From contig NZ_JYII01000019.1 in the NCBI RefSeq assembly GCF_000948415.1, forward strand, positions 1-64,000: a stretch of DNA of 64,000 bases, given 5' to 3'. The position numbers were made by a program, and so were the translations under genes. Origin of the DNA: Thalassospira sp. HJ (GTDB lineage: Bacteria; Pseudomonadota; Alphaproteobacteria; Rhodospirillales; Thalassospiraceae). Each line of letters begins with the position of its first letter. The stretch's first letter is position 1. Of this stretch, positions 18,589-28,394 are shown piece by piece. The notes under the pieces are model-generated. The model made no database searches and was not told the origin of the DNA. It saw only the letters and a program-made list of their open reading frames with translations.

Positions 18589-19557
18589 TTAATAAATAAC
18601 GGTCAACCAGGGTGAGGTTCTGACAACCTGTCCACCCACGGCAACGCCAAGGGTTTCAAGGGATCTGGCCACATCGTCGGTCGGGAAACTCCCCGAAACC
18701 GTCTTGTTTCCGATCTCACCCAAAACCATCAGGCGCCCCGGCGCAAAATTGTCCAGGCGGGCAATCAGATCCGCAAGACGCACATTCTGCACACTAAGAC
18801 GCCCATGCATCCAGCTTTGAACGGAGGCGATATTGATCGCCTGCTTGGCTTGCAAACCGCCATCCCGGACAGCAACCTGATCGCCCGGCCCCAGCAAAAC
18901 AACGTCCTCTGTTTCCACGCCGGTTGAAACCCGCACGGCCCCTTCTTCAACACCGACCTGTGTGTTGTCTGTCAGGTAGTCGACATTAAAGCGCGTCCCG
19001 ACCACTTCCACCGTCGCGTCACCGGCCTGTACCCGGAACCGATCACCGTCACGATGCACGACATCGAAAAAGGCCTGCCCACGCAGGAGCTCGACATCAC
19101 GGTGCCCATCCTCAAAATCCGTTGTCATTGCACTGTTGGCCGCAAGAAAAACGGTCGATCCGTCCGTCAACGTGACTTCGGTGACGGTTTGGGCATTGGT
19201 CACAATATCGGCTTCGAAGTTTTCCAATGCATCGGGATTAAGGAAGATAGCCACCGCCACAACCGCCGCAGCAGCAATAGAGGTGGTAACAATCCGCGCC
19301 GGAGAATACCAATCCAGAACCTTGCGCCACCTAGAAACCCGGTGCGTATTCACCGTTGCAATGCGTGCGGCCGGTTCTTCAACCTGTGCCCACAGAACGC
19401 GCATCTGATCATAGGCAAGCCGATTACCGCGATCGGCATTAAGCCAAGCGTCAAATTCGCTTTCCTCTGCGGATGTCAGCGATCCTCCGGCCCGTTTAAC
19501 GTGCCAAAGTGCTGCTTCATCCTTTTGCGCATCGGTTGGTTGGGTGTCGCCTTGCAT
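18589..19557 (-). CDS. fecR: FecR-type anti-sigma / sigma regulator
   Basis: The 322-residue start (an alternative lies 15 codons upstream) gives a cytoplasmic N-terminal domain with ALWHVKRAGGSLTSAEESEF and AYDQMRVLW, which binds the sigma factor. One membrane segment follows near residue 100 (VTTSIAAAAVVAVAIFL). The periplasmic FecR domain contains TLTDGSTVFLAANSA and VVGTRFNVDYL, and the C-terminal STN-like part would receive the signal from the receptor STN domain. It lies between fecI and the receptor gene in one operon. Confidence 0.9.
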   Translation of the reverse strand: MQGDTQPTDAQKDEAALWHVKRAGGSLTSAEESEFDAWLNADRGNRLAYDQMRVLWAQVEEPAARIATVNTHRVSRWRKVLDWYSPARIVTTSIAAAAVVAVAIFLNPDALENFEADIVTNAQTVTEVTLTDGSTVFLAANSAMTTDFEDGHRDVELLRGQAFFDVVHRDGDRFRVQAGDATVEVVGTRFNVDYLTDNTQVGVEEGAVRVSTGVETEDVVLLGPGDQVAVRDGGLQAKQAINIASVQSWMHGRLSVQNVRLADLIARLDNFAPGRLMVLGEIGNKTVSGSFPTDDVARSLETLGVAVGGQVVRTSPWLTVIY

Positions 19558-19677
19558 TGATCTTATGTCTGTCCACACGTTACCGGCCGCGAAAACAGCC
19601 ATGGGGCTGTTCTGTGATGTCTATACCTAATAAACGGATAACAGGGAAACATCCTCAAGCCGTTATCGCCAAACATT

Positions 19678-20226
19678 TCAGTCAGCATCGCGATAGGCCT
19701 CCAACCGTTGCTGACAATGACGCATCGTGCGTGCGAGCTGCTTTTCCACCGCACTGACCGAAATGCCATACTTCTTTGCCAGTTTCGCGTTCGACACGCC
19801 CTCTACCCGATGCAAGACAAACATCTCGCGTGCCTTGGGGGAAAGTTCCAGCAAGGCCTGATCAAGTGCAGAAAGCGCCTGGCGTGACTGGGCATGTTCC
19901 TGGGGCGAAGATGTTTCCTTTTGCCAAAGCTGCGTTGGCAAAATGCGACTCATGACATTTGTCCGCCCGGCATTGCTGCGGTGATGATCAATCACGGCAT
20001 TGCGTACAGACGCATACAGAACCTTGACGTTTTCTTCCTCTGTTCCGTGATCACCCGATCGCAGAAGCCGTGCATAAACATCCTGCACGATTTCAAGCGC
20101 GGTCTCACGATCTCCGACGCGCCGGTTCGCCATCGACACCAATTGTCGACGGTGATCCTCAAACAGCTTTGAGAGCGTGTTCTGCCAGCGCTTCATCTTC
20201 AGATAATACCACCACCCATTGGTCAC
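19678..20226 (-). CDS. fecI: ECF sigma factor, FecI type
   Basis: The 182-residue protein has the sigma-70 region 2 helix ETALEIVQDVYARLL and the conserved AVIDHHRS. Region 4 contains LLELSPKAREMFVLHRVEG and the recognition helix SNAKLAKKYGISVSAVEKQL. There are no extra domains. The start follows AGGGGTG. It should direct transcription of the receptor operon when FecR relays siderophore binding. A Fur box lies 57 bases upstream of the start codon, so the sigma factor itself is expected to be iron-repressed. Confidence 0.92.
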   Translation of the reverse strand: MTNGWWYYLKMKRWQNTLSKLFEDHRRQLVSMANRRVGDRETALEIVQDVYARLLRSGDHGTEEENVKVLYASVRNAVIDHHRSNAGRTNVMSRILPTQLWQKETSSPQEHAQSRQALSALDQALLELSPKAREMFVLHRVEGVSNAKLAKKYGISVSAVEKQLARTMRHCQQRLEAYRDAD

Positions 20227-20282
20227 CCCTGACCGCGCCTGTTTGATCCCAAGTCACAAACAGCCGGGTGGCGCAACCTAAC

Positions 20283-20301
20283 AACAATGATAATCATTAG
20301 C
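20283..20301. promoter_or_regulatory. Fur box upstream of fecI
   Basis: AACAATGATAATCATTAGC matches the 19-base Fur consensus GATAATGATAATCATTATC at 16 positions. It lies in the 401-base fecI-glpD intergenic region, which also holds the GlpR-like site at 20496-20507. Confidence 0.85.
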
Positions 20302-20495
20302 AATCGCAAAACTTATAACAACCTTCAACACCGCAGATTCCGGGATACTTCCGTCTCTTTTTTTCAGTTTTAACCGATTCACACGGATTTACCGGCCTGA
20401 TTGCAAACGAAATAAAGCATCAGAAACCCCGCCCCTGCACATGGCACTCAACAATATTTCAGTAATTACAATCTGTTACAAACCCGCAGGCGACG

Positions 20496-20507
20496 TTCGT
20501 TATCGAA
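20496..20507. promoter_or_regulatory. Candidate GlpR operator upstream of glpD
   Basis: TTCGTTATCGAA is a perfect match to the GlpR operator core TTCGWTAWCGAA. It is extended on the left by G, as in GTTCG. It lies about 120 bases before the glpD start. Confidence 0.65.
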
Positions 20508-20627
20508 AATTTCAAATCATCATAATTTTCGCTTGCAATTATTTTGGGCCATCCGTAACTTTTGTGAAACAACAGAACGGCAGTTGCGAACAGCTGTCAC
20601 AAATAAGAGCAATTGGGGAGGAATCGG

Positions 20628-22184
20628 TTGCTCACTCCAGAAACATATGACATCGCCATCATTGGCGGTGGGATCAATGGCACGGGCATCGCCCGTGATG
20701 CGTCGGGACGTGGACTGAGCGTTTATCTTTGTGAAAAAGATGACCTTGCCAGCGCGACCTCGTCAGCCAGCACGAAGCTGATCCATGGCGGCCTGCGCTA
20801 TCTTGAACATTATGAATTCCGCCTTGTGCGTGAGGCGCTGATTGAGCGCGAAGTTCTGCTGCGCGCCGCCCCGCACATCATCTGGCCCCTTCGTTTCGTC
20901 CTGCCCCACGTTAAGGGCTTGCGCCCGGCATGGATGATCCGACTTGGCCTGTTCCTGTATGATCACCTTGGCGGGCGCGAAAAACTGCCCGGGTCAGAGG
21001 GCATCAAGCTTGCCACCCACCCAGCCGGTGCCCCGCTGGTGAACGGCATGGAAAAGGCATTTGTCTATTCCGATTGCTGGGTTCAGGACGCGCGTCTTGT
21101 GGTGTTGAATGCCATGGATGCCCGCGCACGCGGTGCGGATATCGAAACGCGCACCGAATGTGTGTCGGCCAAACGCGAAGGCGATCTGTGGGCTGTTACC
21201 CTGCGCGATATCGATACCGGGTCGGAAAAAACCATCAAGGCCAAATCACTTGTCAATGCCGCTGGCCCCTGGTGTGCGGAGCTTCTTGAAAGCCGGGTTG
21301 AAGCCAAGAAGAAACAGGGCATTCGCATGGTTCAAGGCAGCCACATTGTGGTGCCCAAGCTGTTTGACCATGAGTTTTGCTATATCTTCCAGAACCCGGA
21401 CGGGCGAATTGTCTTTGCCATCCCCTATGAGCAGGACTTTACCCTGATCGGCACAACCGACCGTGATTACAAGGGCGATCCGGCCAAGGTCGCGATCAGT
21501 GCCGATGAAACCAAATATCTCTGCGAACTTGCCAATACCTATTTCGAAAAGAAAATCACCACCGATGATGTTGTCTGGGCCTATTCCGGGGTTCGCCCGC
21601 TTTATGGCGACGGCAGCGAAGACGCATCGCAGGTAACACGCGATTATGTTCTGGAAATTGACCGGGGTGACAGTGCCGATGATGGTGCACCGCTTCTAAA
21701 CATCTATGGCGGCAAGATCACCACCTATCGCAAGCTTGCTGAATCCGCGATGAGCAAGCTGTGCCCGCTGCTTGGCCGCGATGATACAAGATGGACGGCG
21801 ACAAAACCGCTTCCGGGCGGCGATATCCCCGATGCGGATTTCGAGCGCTATCTTACCGCGACGCACAAGAAGTTTCCCTGGATTCCGGACGCACAAATCT
21901 ACCGCTACGTGCAAAACTACGGCACACTCACCCATCAGATCATTGGGGACGCCCGCGATCTGAAAGGGCTTGGAAAGCACTTGGGTGACGACGTATACGA
22001 GTGCGAATTGCGCTATCTGGTGGATCAGGAATGGGCCAGAACGGCCGATGATATTTTGTGGCGCCGCTCCAAACTGGGGCTGCACCTTTCGGATGAGACG
22101 CGTAATGCCATTGTCCAATGGTTCAAAACCGAACCGACATCGAAAAACACCGTGAAAGCGGGCGAAGGAAATACTGGAAAATGA
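20628..22184 (+). CDS. glpD: Aerobic glycerol-3-phosphate dehydrogenase
   Basis: The 518-residue flavoenzyme probably starts at TTG, since GGGGAGGA lies five bases before it and no in-frame ATG is near. The FAD motif YDIAIIGGGINGTGIARDAS opens the protein. ATSSASTKLIHGGLRYLE is typical of GlpD, and IYGGKITTYRKLAE lies near the C-terminal part. It oxidises glycerol-3-phosphate to dihydroxyacetone phosphate at the membrane and passes electrons to quinone. Its TGA overlaps the next ATG (ATGA), so it is the first gene of the glpDSTPQUV operon. Confidence 0.95.
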   Translation: MLTPETYDIAIIGGGINGTGIARDASGRGLSVYLCEKDDLASATSSASTKLIHGGLRYLEHYEFRLVREALIEREVLLRAAPHIIWPLRFVLPHVKGLRPAWMIRLGLFLYDHLGGREKLPGSEGIKLATHPAGAPLVNGMEKAFVYSDCWVQDARLVVLNAMDARARGADIETRTECVSAKREGDLWAVTLRDIDTGSEKTIKAKSLVNAAGPWCAELLESRVEAKKKQGIRMVQGSHIVVPKLFDHEFCYIFQNPDGRIVFAIPYEQDFTLIGTTDRDYKGDPAKVAISADETKYLCELANTYFEKKITTDDVVWAYSGVRPLYGDGSEDASQVTRDYVLEIDRGDSADDGAPLLNIYGGKITTYRKLAESAMSKLCPLLGRDDTRWTATKPLPGGDIPDADFERYLTATHKKFPWIPDAQIYRYVQNYGTLTHQIIGDARDLKGLGKHLGDDVYECELRYLVDQEWARTADDILWRRSKLGLHLSDETRNAIVQWFKTEPTSKNTVKAGEGNTGK

Positions 22185-23281
22185 CCCTTACGCTTGAAAA
22201 CATAACCAAGACCGTGGGTGGGGAGACCCATATCGACGATGTGTCGATGACGCTCGAACCGGGATCGTTCAACGTCCTGCTTGGGCGGACACTTGCCGGC
22301 AAAACCACCCTGATGCGGATCATGGCCGGGCTTGAGCCCCCGACCAAGGGCCGCATTCTGGTTGATAATGCTGACGTGACCGGCATGGCCGTGCAGAAAC
22401 GCAATGTCGCCATGGTCTATCAGCAGTTCATCAACTATCCGTCGATGACGGTCTTTGACAATATCGCATCCCCGCTGAAGCTTCAGCGTGTCGATAAGGC
22501 CGAGATCGAAAAGCGTGTGCGTTCGACGGCCGAACTGATGCATATCGAACATCTGCTTGACCGCCTGCCGCAGGAACTTTCCGGTGGTCAGCAGCAGCGT
22601 ACCGCCATGGCACGCGCCATGGTCAAGGATTGTAAATTGCTGCTGCTTGATGAGCCGCTGGTCAACCTTGACTACAAGCTGCGCGAGGAACTCCGCGAAG
22701 AAATCCCGAACCTTCTGGCTGAACGCGATACCATCGTTGTTTACGCCACGACCGAGCCGATGGAAGCGCTGCTTCTGGGCGGTAAATGTGCGGTGATGCA
22801 TGAAGGCCGGATGACCCAGTTTGGCCCGACGACACAGGTTTATCACAACCCGGCATCCGTCGAGACCGGCCTGATCTTTTCCGATCCGCCGATCAACCTG
22901 GTGGAGGCCGAAGTCCGCGATGGCGCGATCTTTATGAAAAGCGGCCATCAGGTCCCGCTTTCGGGACATCTGGCAAATCTTGGCAATGGCCAATACACCC
23001 TTGGCATCCGCGCCAACCATCTGTCGGTTGATCCGACCGGTGATGACACGGTCGCGATGCAGGGTCAGGTCGAACTGGCTGAAATCACCGGTTCGGAAAC
23101 CTTTGTCCACGTGCATTTCAATGACGTGTCCTGGGTGATCCAGGAAGAAGGTGTTCACAACCCGCGCCTTGGCGAAGCTACCCAGTTCTATGTCGATCCG
23201 ACACGCCTGTTTGCCTTTGATGCGAATGGTGCGCTCGTGGCGGCCCCGCCGGTCGAAATCACCAACGGCAAAGCGGCGTGA
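22181..23281 (+). CDS. glpS: Glycerol ABC importer ATPase, GlpS type
   Basis: The 366-residue ATPase follows the pattern of GlpS in the alphaproteobacterial glycerol ABC system. The Walker A is variant (GRTLAGKT, residues 35-42, lacking the middle Gly but keeping the Lys). The signature LSGGQQQR (133-140) and Walker B LLLLDEPL are intact. The switch histidine is replaced by Thr191 (YATTEPMEA where relatives have YVTHDQ.EA). A TOBE-like C-terminal domain follows. It should pair with GlpT, the next gene, in an asymmetric ATPase dimer. It overlaps glpD by four bases. Confidence 0.9.
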   Translation: MTLTLENITKTVGGETHIDDVSMTLEPGSFNVLLGRTLAGKTTLMRIMAGLEPPTKGRILVDNADVTGMAVQKRNVAMVYQQFINYPSMTVFDNIASPLKLQRVDKAEIEKRVRSTAELMHIEHLLDRLPQELSGGQQQRTAMARAMVKDCKLLLLDEPLVNLDYKLREELREEIPNLLAERDTIVVYATTEPMEALLLGGKCAVMHEGRMTQFGPTTQVYHNPASVETGLIFSDPPINLVEAEVRDGAIFMKSGHQVPLSGHLANLGNGQYTLGIRANHLSVDPTGDDTVAMQGQVELAEITGSETFVHVHFNDVSWVIQEEGVHNPRLGEATQFYVDPTRLFAFDANGALVAAPPVEITNGKAA

Positions 23282-23296
23282 GGAAGAGTAAGTAAA

Positions 23297-24391
23297 ATGG
23301 CACGTATTGATCTTAAAAGCCTTGCGCATAGCTACTTCCCCGATCCGAAAACGGACGAGGATTATGCGCTGCGTCGGATGGAACATGTCTGGGAAGATGG
23401 CGGGGCTTATGCCCTGCTCGGTCCGTCGGGCTGTGGCAAGACCACTTTGCTCAACATCATTTCCGGTCTTCTGACCCCGTCCCATGGGCAGGTCCTGTTT
23501 GATGGCAAGGATGTCACCAACCTGGCCCCGGAAGAACGCAACATCGCACAGGTTTTCCAGTTCCCGGTGATCTATGACACCATGACGGTCTATGACAACC
23601 TGGCCTTCCCGCTGCGCAACCGCGGTGTCGATGAAAAGCGCGTGGACGCCCGTGTGCGGGAAATCGCCGGCATGCTGGATCTGACCGGCAAGCTCAAGCA
23701 AAAGGCGCGTGGCCTTGGTGCGGATGAAAAACAGACGATCTCGCTTGGGCGTGGTCTGGTGCGTGACGATGTCTCGGCCATTCTGTTTGACGAACCGCTG
23801 ACCGTGATTGACCCGCATCTGAAATGGGTCCTGCGTCGCAAGCTTAAGGAAATTCACAACAAGCTGCGCCCGACCATGGTTTATGTCACCCATGACCAGG
23901 TCGAAGCGCTTACCTTTGCTGACAAGGTCGTCGTCATGTATGGCGGCAAGGTCGTGCAGTTGGGAACCCCGCAGGAACTGTTTGAAAATCCGGCCCATAC
24001 CTTTGTCGGGTACTTCATCGGAAGCCCGGGCATGAACATCATGGATTGCAAGATCGATGATGGCGCGGCCTGGGTTGATGGGCAGCGTATCGGCCTTTCC
24101 GACCGTCACCTTGACGCCATTTCGAAACAGAGCGGCAAGATCGAACTGGGCATTCGTCCCGAATTCCTGACCCTTGAAACCGGCAATACCGACAAGGGTG
24201 CAGACGGGATCGAAGTCAACATCACCAAGGTCGAGGACCTTGGCCAGTTCAAGATCGCGACCACCCGTTTTGGCGCATCTGAAATCAAGGTCAAGCTTGG
24301 CGAAGACGAACAGGTGATCGGCCAGTCCGGCATTCTGCGCTTCGCACCGGAATGGACCAAGCTTTACGCCGACAGTCAGTTGGTCGCGTAA
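23297..24391 (+). CDS. glpT: Glycerol ABC importer ATPase, GlpT type
   Basis: The 364-residue ATPase has a canonical Walker A GPSGCGKTT (Lys48), Walker B AILFDEPL and switch His198 in VTHDQVEAL. The LSGGQ signature is replaced by LGADEKQ (139-145), and the D-loop is altered to TVIDPHLKW. This complements GlpS, which keeps its signature but lacks the switch His. A C-terminal MalK-like regulatory domain follows. It starts after GAGGAAGAGTAAGTAAA, 15 bases past glpS. Confidence 0.9.
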   Translation: MARIDLKSLAHSYFPDPKTDEDYALRRMEHVWEDGGAYALLGPSGCGKTTLLNIISGLLTPSHGQVLFDGKDVTNLAPEERNIAQVFQFPVIYDTMTVYDNLAFPLRNRGVDEKRVDARVREIAGMLDLTGKLKQKARGLGADEKQTISLGRGLVRDDVSAILFDEPLTVIDPHLKWVLRRKLKEIHNKLRPTMVYVTHDQVEALTFADKVVVMYGGKVVQLGTPQELFENPAHTFVGYFIGSPGMNIMDCKIDDGAAWVDGQRIGLSDRHLDAISKQSGKIELGIRPEFLTLETGNTDKGADGIEVNITKVEDLGQFKIATTRFGASEIKVKLGEDEQVIGQSGILRFAPEWTKLYADSQLVA

Positions 24392-24405
24392 GGGGGGATG
24401 AGGAA

Positions 24406-25278
<873 letters not shown>

Positions 25279-25279
25279 A

Positions 25280-26083
25280 ATGCAGTTCCAGAAACGTCAT
25301 ATCGGACTTCTTCTTTATATCCTGTTCCTGTTGGTTCCGATCTATTGGCTGTTCAACATGTCGATCAAGACCAATACGGAAATCCTGGGCGCAATGACCC
25401 TGTTCCCGGACAATCCGACATTGGCCAACTATGCAACGATCCTGACCGATCCGGCATGGTACACGGGTTACATCAACTCGATGATCTATGTCGGCATCAA
25501 CGTGGTGATTTCGCTGGTGGTCGCCCTGCCCGCTGCTTATGCCTTTTCGCGGTTCAACTTTACCGGCGACAAGCATCTGTTCTTCTGGCTTCTGACCAAC
25601 CGCATGGCACCGCCGGCCGTGTTCCTGCTGCCGTTCTTCCAGCTGTATTCAAGTGTCGGCCTGTTTGACACCCATATCGCTGTGGCATTGGCACACTGCC
25701 TGTTTAACGTGCCGCTGGCTGTCTGGATCCTGGAAGGTTTCATGTCGGGGATCCCCAAGGAAATTGATGAAACCGCCTATGTTGATGGTTATTCGTTCCC
25801 GCGCTTCTTTGCCACGATCTTCATTCCGCTGATCCGTTCGGGCATCGGTGTTACGGCTTTCTTCTGCTTCATGTTCAGCTGGGTGGAGCTTCTGCTGGCC
25901 CGCACGCTGACATCGGTCGAGGCCAAGCCGATTGCTGCCACCATGACCCGTACCGTTTCGGCATCGGGACTTGATTGGGGCGTTCTGGCGGCTGCGGGTG
26001 TTTTGACAATCGTCCCGGGCGCCTTGGTGATCTGGTTCGTTCGCAACTACATCGCCAAAGGTTTCGCGATGGGTCGCGTGTAA
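25280..26083 (+). CDS. glpQ: Glycerol ABC importer permease, GlpQ type
   Basis: This 267-residue MalG-type permease has six membrane segments and the EAA-like loop DETAYVDGYSFPRFFATIFI near residue 160, as expected for the second channel subunit. It is preceded by GGGGAAC and nearly abuts glpP. GlpQ here means the permease of the glpSTPQUV system, not the periplasmic glycerophosphodiesterase of the same name in enterobacteria. Confidence 0.9.
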   Translation: MQFQKRHIGLLLYILFLLVPIYWLFNMSIKTNTEILGAMTLFPDNPTLANYATILTDPAWYTGYINSMIYVGINVVISLVVALPAAYAFSRFNFTGDKHLFFWLLTNRMAPPAVFLLPFFQLYSSVGLFDTHIAVALAHCLFNVPLAVWILEGFMSGIPKEIDETAYVDGYSFPRFFATIFIPLIRSGIGVTAFFCFMFSWVELLLARTLTSVEAKPIAATMTRTVSASGLDWGVLAAAGVLTIVPGALVIWFVRNYIAKGFAMGRV

Positions 26084-26107
26084 TCGGAAAACAGGAGGAA
26101 TATCAAA

Positions 26108-26380
26108 ATGGCATGGATGGCCTGGACCCCGATAACCGCCGCATTCTTTGGCTGCATCTTCTTGATGCTGATCGGAATGGGAATTTGGCAGGCGGTTTCA
26201 CCGACCGTTCCGCGGCGTGGCTTTTTGCCACTGACCACCACACGCGGTGATCGTCTGTTTATCAGTTTGCTTGGAGCCGCCTATATCCATCTGGGCTGGC
26301 TGGCATTTACCGATGCCGCCCTTTGGATCGGCTCTGTCATCGCACTTGTCTGGCTCGTCATTGTGATGCGCTGGGGCTAA
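26108..26380 (+). CDS. glpU: Small two-segment membrane protein GlpU (DUF2160)
   Basis: The 90-residue protein has hydrophobic segments at about residues 8-30 and 55-88, and a conserved-looking TVPRRGFLPLTTTRGDRLF connecting part. It occurs at the same operon position as the small membrane protein GlpU of the rhizobial glycerol ABC operon. Its molecular role is not established; an accessory subunit of the transporter is plausible. AGGAGG lies just upstream. Confidence 0.85.
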   Translation: MAWMAWTPITAAFFGCIFLMLIGMGIWQAVSPTVPRRGFLPLTTTRGDRLFISLLGAAYIHLGWLAFTDAALWIGSVIALVWLVIVMRWG

Positions 26381-26386
26381 GTCACC

Positions 26387-26420
26387 GGAACGGCACTGTG
26401 TCCTACAGCGGTGCCGTTCC
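26387..26420 (+). other. Intercistronic hairpin between glpU and glpV
   Basis: GGAACGGCAC pairs perfectly with GTGCCGTTCC, with a further CTGT/ACAG pairing inside the loop and no T-tract after it. It may stabilise a processed glpV transcript so that the binding protein is made in excess. Confidence 0.55.
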
Positions 26421-26517
26421 TGATCTATTCATTACGCTGGGCTGTCCGTCTTCCCCCAGTGTTGATGACCGGTTTCACCGGATGAGCAATAAGGAAGACG
26501 ACCAGGGAGAAAACGAC

Positions 26518-28266
26518 ATGATCGTTAAAGCCAAAGGTGCTTCGAGCGTTGTTAAAGGCAGCGCAGTTGCAGTCGCCCTTGGTCTTGCTGTGCTGGCAAA
26601 CCCGGCCATGGCAGATCAATATACCGACGCGGCGAAGAAATGGGTCGACAGCGAGTTTCAGCCGTCGAGCCTGAGCAAAGACGCCCAGATGGCCGAACTG
26701 GAATGGTTCATCAAAGCAGCAGAACCGTTCCGTGGCATGGACATCAACGTGGTGTCGGAAACCATCACCACGCATGAATACGAATCCAAGGTTCTGGCAA
26801 AGGCCTTCTCGGAAATCACCGGGATCAACCTGACCCATGACCTGATCGGCGAAGGCGATGTGATCGAAAAACTGCAGACCCAGATGCAGTCGAACCGCAA
26901 CATCTATGACGCCTTCATCAATGACTCGGACCTGATCGGTACGCATGCGCGTTATGACGCGGTTGTGCCGCTGACCGACTGGATGGCTGGCGAAGGTTCG
27001 GACGTAACCTCCCCGACGCTTGATCTTGATGACTTCATCGGTCTGTCCTTCACCACCGGTCCGGATGGCAAGCTTTATCAGCTTCCTGACCAGCAGTTCG
27101 CGAACCTCTACTGGTTCCGTTACGACTGGTTCCAGCGTGAAGACCTGCAGAAGCAGTTCAAAGACAAGTACGGCTATGACCTGGGTGTTCCGGTCAACTG
27201 GTCAGCTTATCAGGACATCGCCGAATTCTTCACCAATGACGTTGGTGAAATCGATGGCCAGAAAGTCTATGGCCACATGGATTACGGCAAAAAAGACCCG
27301 TCGCTTGGCTGGCGCTTCACCGATGCGTGGCTCTCCATGGCTGGCGCTGGCGACAAGGGCATCCCGAACGGCCTTCCGGTCGACGAATGGGGTATCCGTG
27401 TTGAAGGTTGCGCACCGGCTGGTTCGAGCGTCACCCGTGGTGGTGCCGCAAACGGCCCGGCAGCGGTTTATGCTCTGACCAAATACATTGACTGGCTCAA
27501 GGCTTATGCTCCGCCAGAAGCAGCAGGCATGACCTTCGGCGAAGCTGGTCCGGTTCCGGCACAGGGCCAGATCGCACAGCAGATCTTCTGGTACACCGCC
27601 TTCACCGCCGACATGGCGAAAAAAGGCACCCCGGTTGTGAATGACGATGGCACGCCGAAATGGCGTATGGCTCCGTCGCCGCATGGCCCGTACTGGGAAG
27701 AAGGCATGAAGCTTGGTTATCAGGACGTGGGTTCCTGGACTCTGATGAAGTCCACCCCGGTTGAGCGCCGTAAAGCTGCATGGCTCTATGCACAGTTCAC
27801 CACCTCGAAAACCGTATCGCTGAAAAAGACCCTCACCGGTCTGACACCGATCCGTCAGTCTGACCTGGATACCCAGGAACTCACCGACATCGCTCCGAAC
27901 TGGGGTGGTCTGGTTGAGTTCTATCGTTCGCCGGCCCGTGTTCAGTGGTCGCCGACCGGTACCAACGTTCCGGATTATCCGAAACTGGCACAGCTCTGGT
28001 GGCAGAACGTTGCCGAAGCTGTAACCGGCGAACGGACCCCGCAGGAAGCCATGGACAACCTTGCGACCTCCATGGACCGTGTTCTGCAGCGTCTGGAACG
28101 TGCAGGCATCGGTGGCGAATGCGCACCGAAGCTGAACGAAGAACGTGATGCCCAGTACTGGTACGACCAGCCGGGCGCACCGAAACCGCCGCTTGCCAAC
28201 GAAAAACCGCAGGGTGAGACCGTCAAATATGACGATCTGATCGCGGAATGGCGTGCAGCCCAGTAA
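26518..28266 (+). CDS. glpV: Glycerol ABC importer substrate-binding protein GlpV
   Basis: The 582-residue start is set by GGGAG nine bases before the ATG; an upstream frame extension lacks support. It has a signal peptide ending at ANPAMA-DQYT. The large family-1 extracellular binding protein is longer than most sugar-binding proteins but typical of GlpV. It is the last gene of the glycerol operon, unlike most ABC operons where the binding protein comes first, and it is preceded by a stable hairpin. It delivers glycerol to GlpPQ-ST, after which GlpK and GlpD metabolise it. Confidence 0.92.
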   Translation: MIVKAKGASSVVKGSAVAVALGLAVLANPAMADQYTDAAKKWVDSEFQPSSLSKDAQMAELEWFIKAAEPFRGMDINVVSETITTHEYESKVLAKAFSEITGINLTHDLIGEGDVIEKLQTQMQSNRNIYDAFINDSDLIGTHARYDAVVPLTDWMAGEGSDVTSPTLDLDDFIGLSFTTGPDGKLYQLPDQQFANLYWFRYDWFQREDLQKQFKDKYGYDLGVPVNWSAYQDIAEFFTNDVGEIDGQKVYGHMDYGKKDPSLGWRFTDAWLSMAGAGDKGIPNGLPVDEWGIRVEGCAPAGSSVTRGGAANGPAAVYALTKYIDWLKAYAPPEAAGMTFGEAGPVPAQGQIAQQIFWYTAFTADMAKKGTPVVNDDGTPKWRMAPSPHGPYWEEGMKLGYQDVGSWTLMKSTPVERRKAAWLYAQFTTSKTVSLKKTLTGLTPIRQSDLDTQELTDIAPNWGGLVEFYRSPARVQWSPTGTNVPDYPKLAQLWWQNVAEAVTGERTPQEAMDNLATSMDRVLQRLERAGIGGECAPKLNEERDAQYWYDQPGAPKPPLANEKPQGETVKYDDLIAEWRAAQ

Positions 28267-28288
28267 TTCGGGCTACACTACTGGGGGT

Positions 28289-28316
28289 GTCGGGGGTGAT
28301 TTTTTTCGCCCCCGAC
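28289..28316 (+). terminator. Hairpin after glpV
   Basis: GTCGGGGG and CCCCCGAC form an eight-pair GC stem around a T-rich loop. No clear T-tract follows, so it may protect the 3' end rather than terminate transcription on its own. Confidence 0.45.
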
Positions 28317-28394
28317 CGTCCCGGACTTTGTTCATCTCTTTTGATTTTTTCATATCCGACCGCCCGGTATTTTGCGGGCAAAGGTAATTTTTCG

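Noticed and set aside
22025-24109. 694-codon minus-strand frame
   Set aside because: It is antisense to glpD, glpS and glpT, which are unmistakable; its length is a side effect of high-GC codon use.
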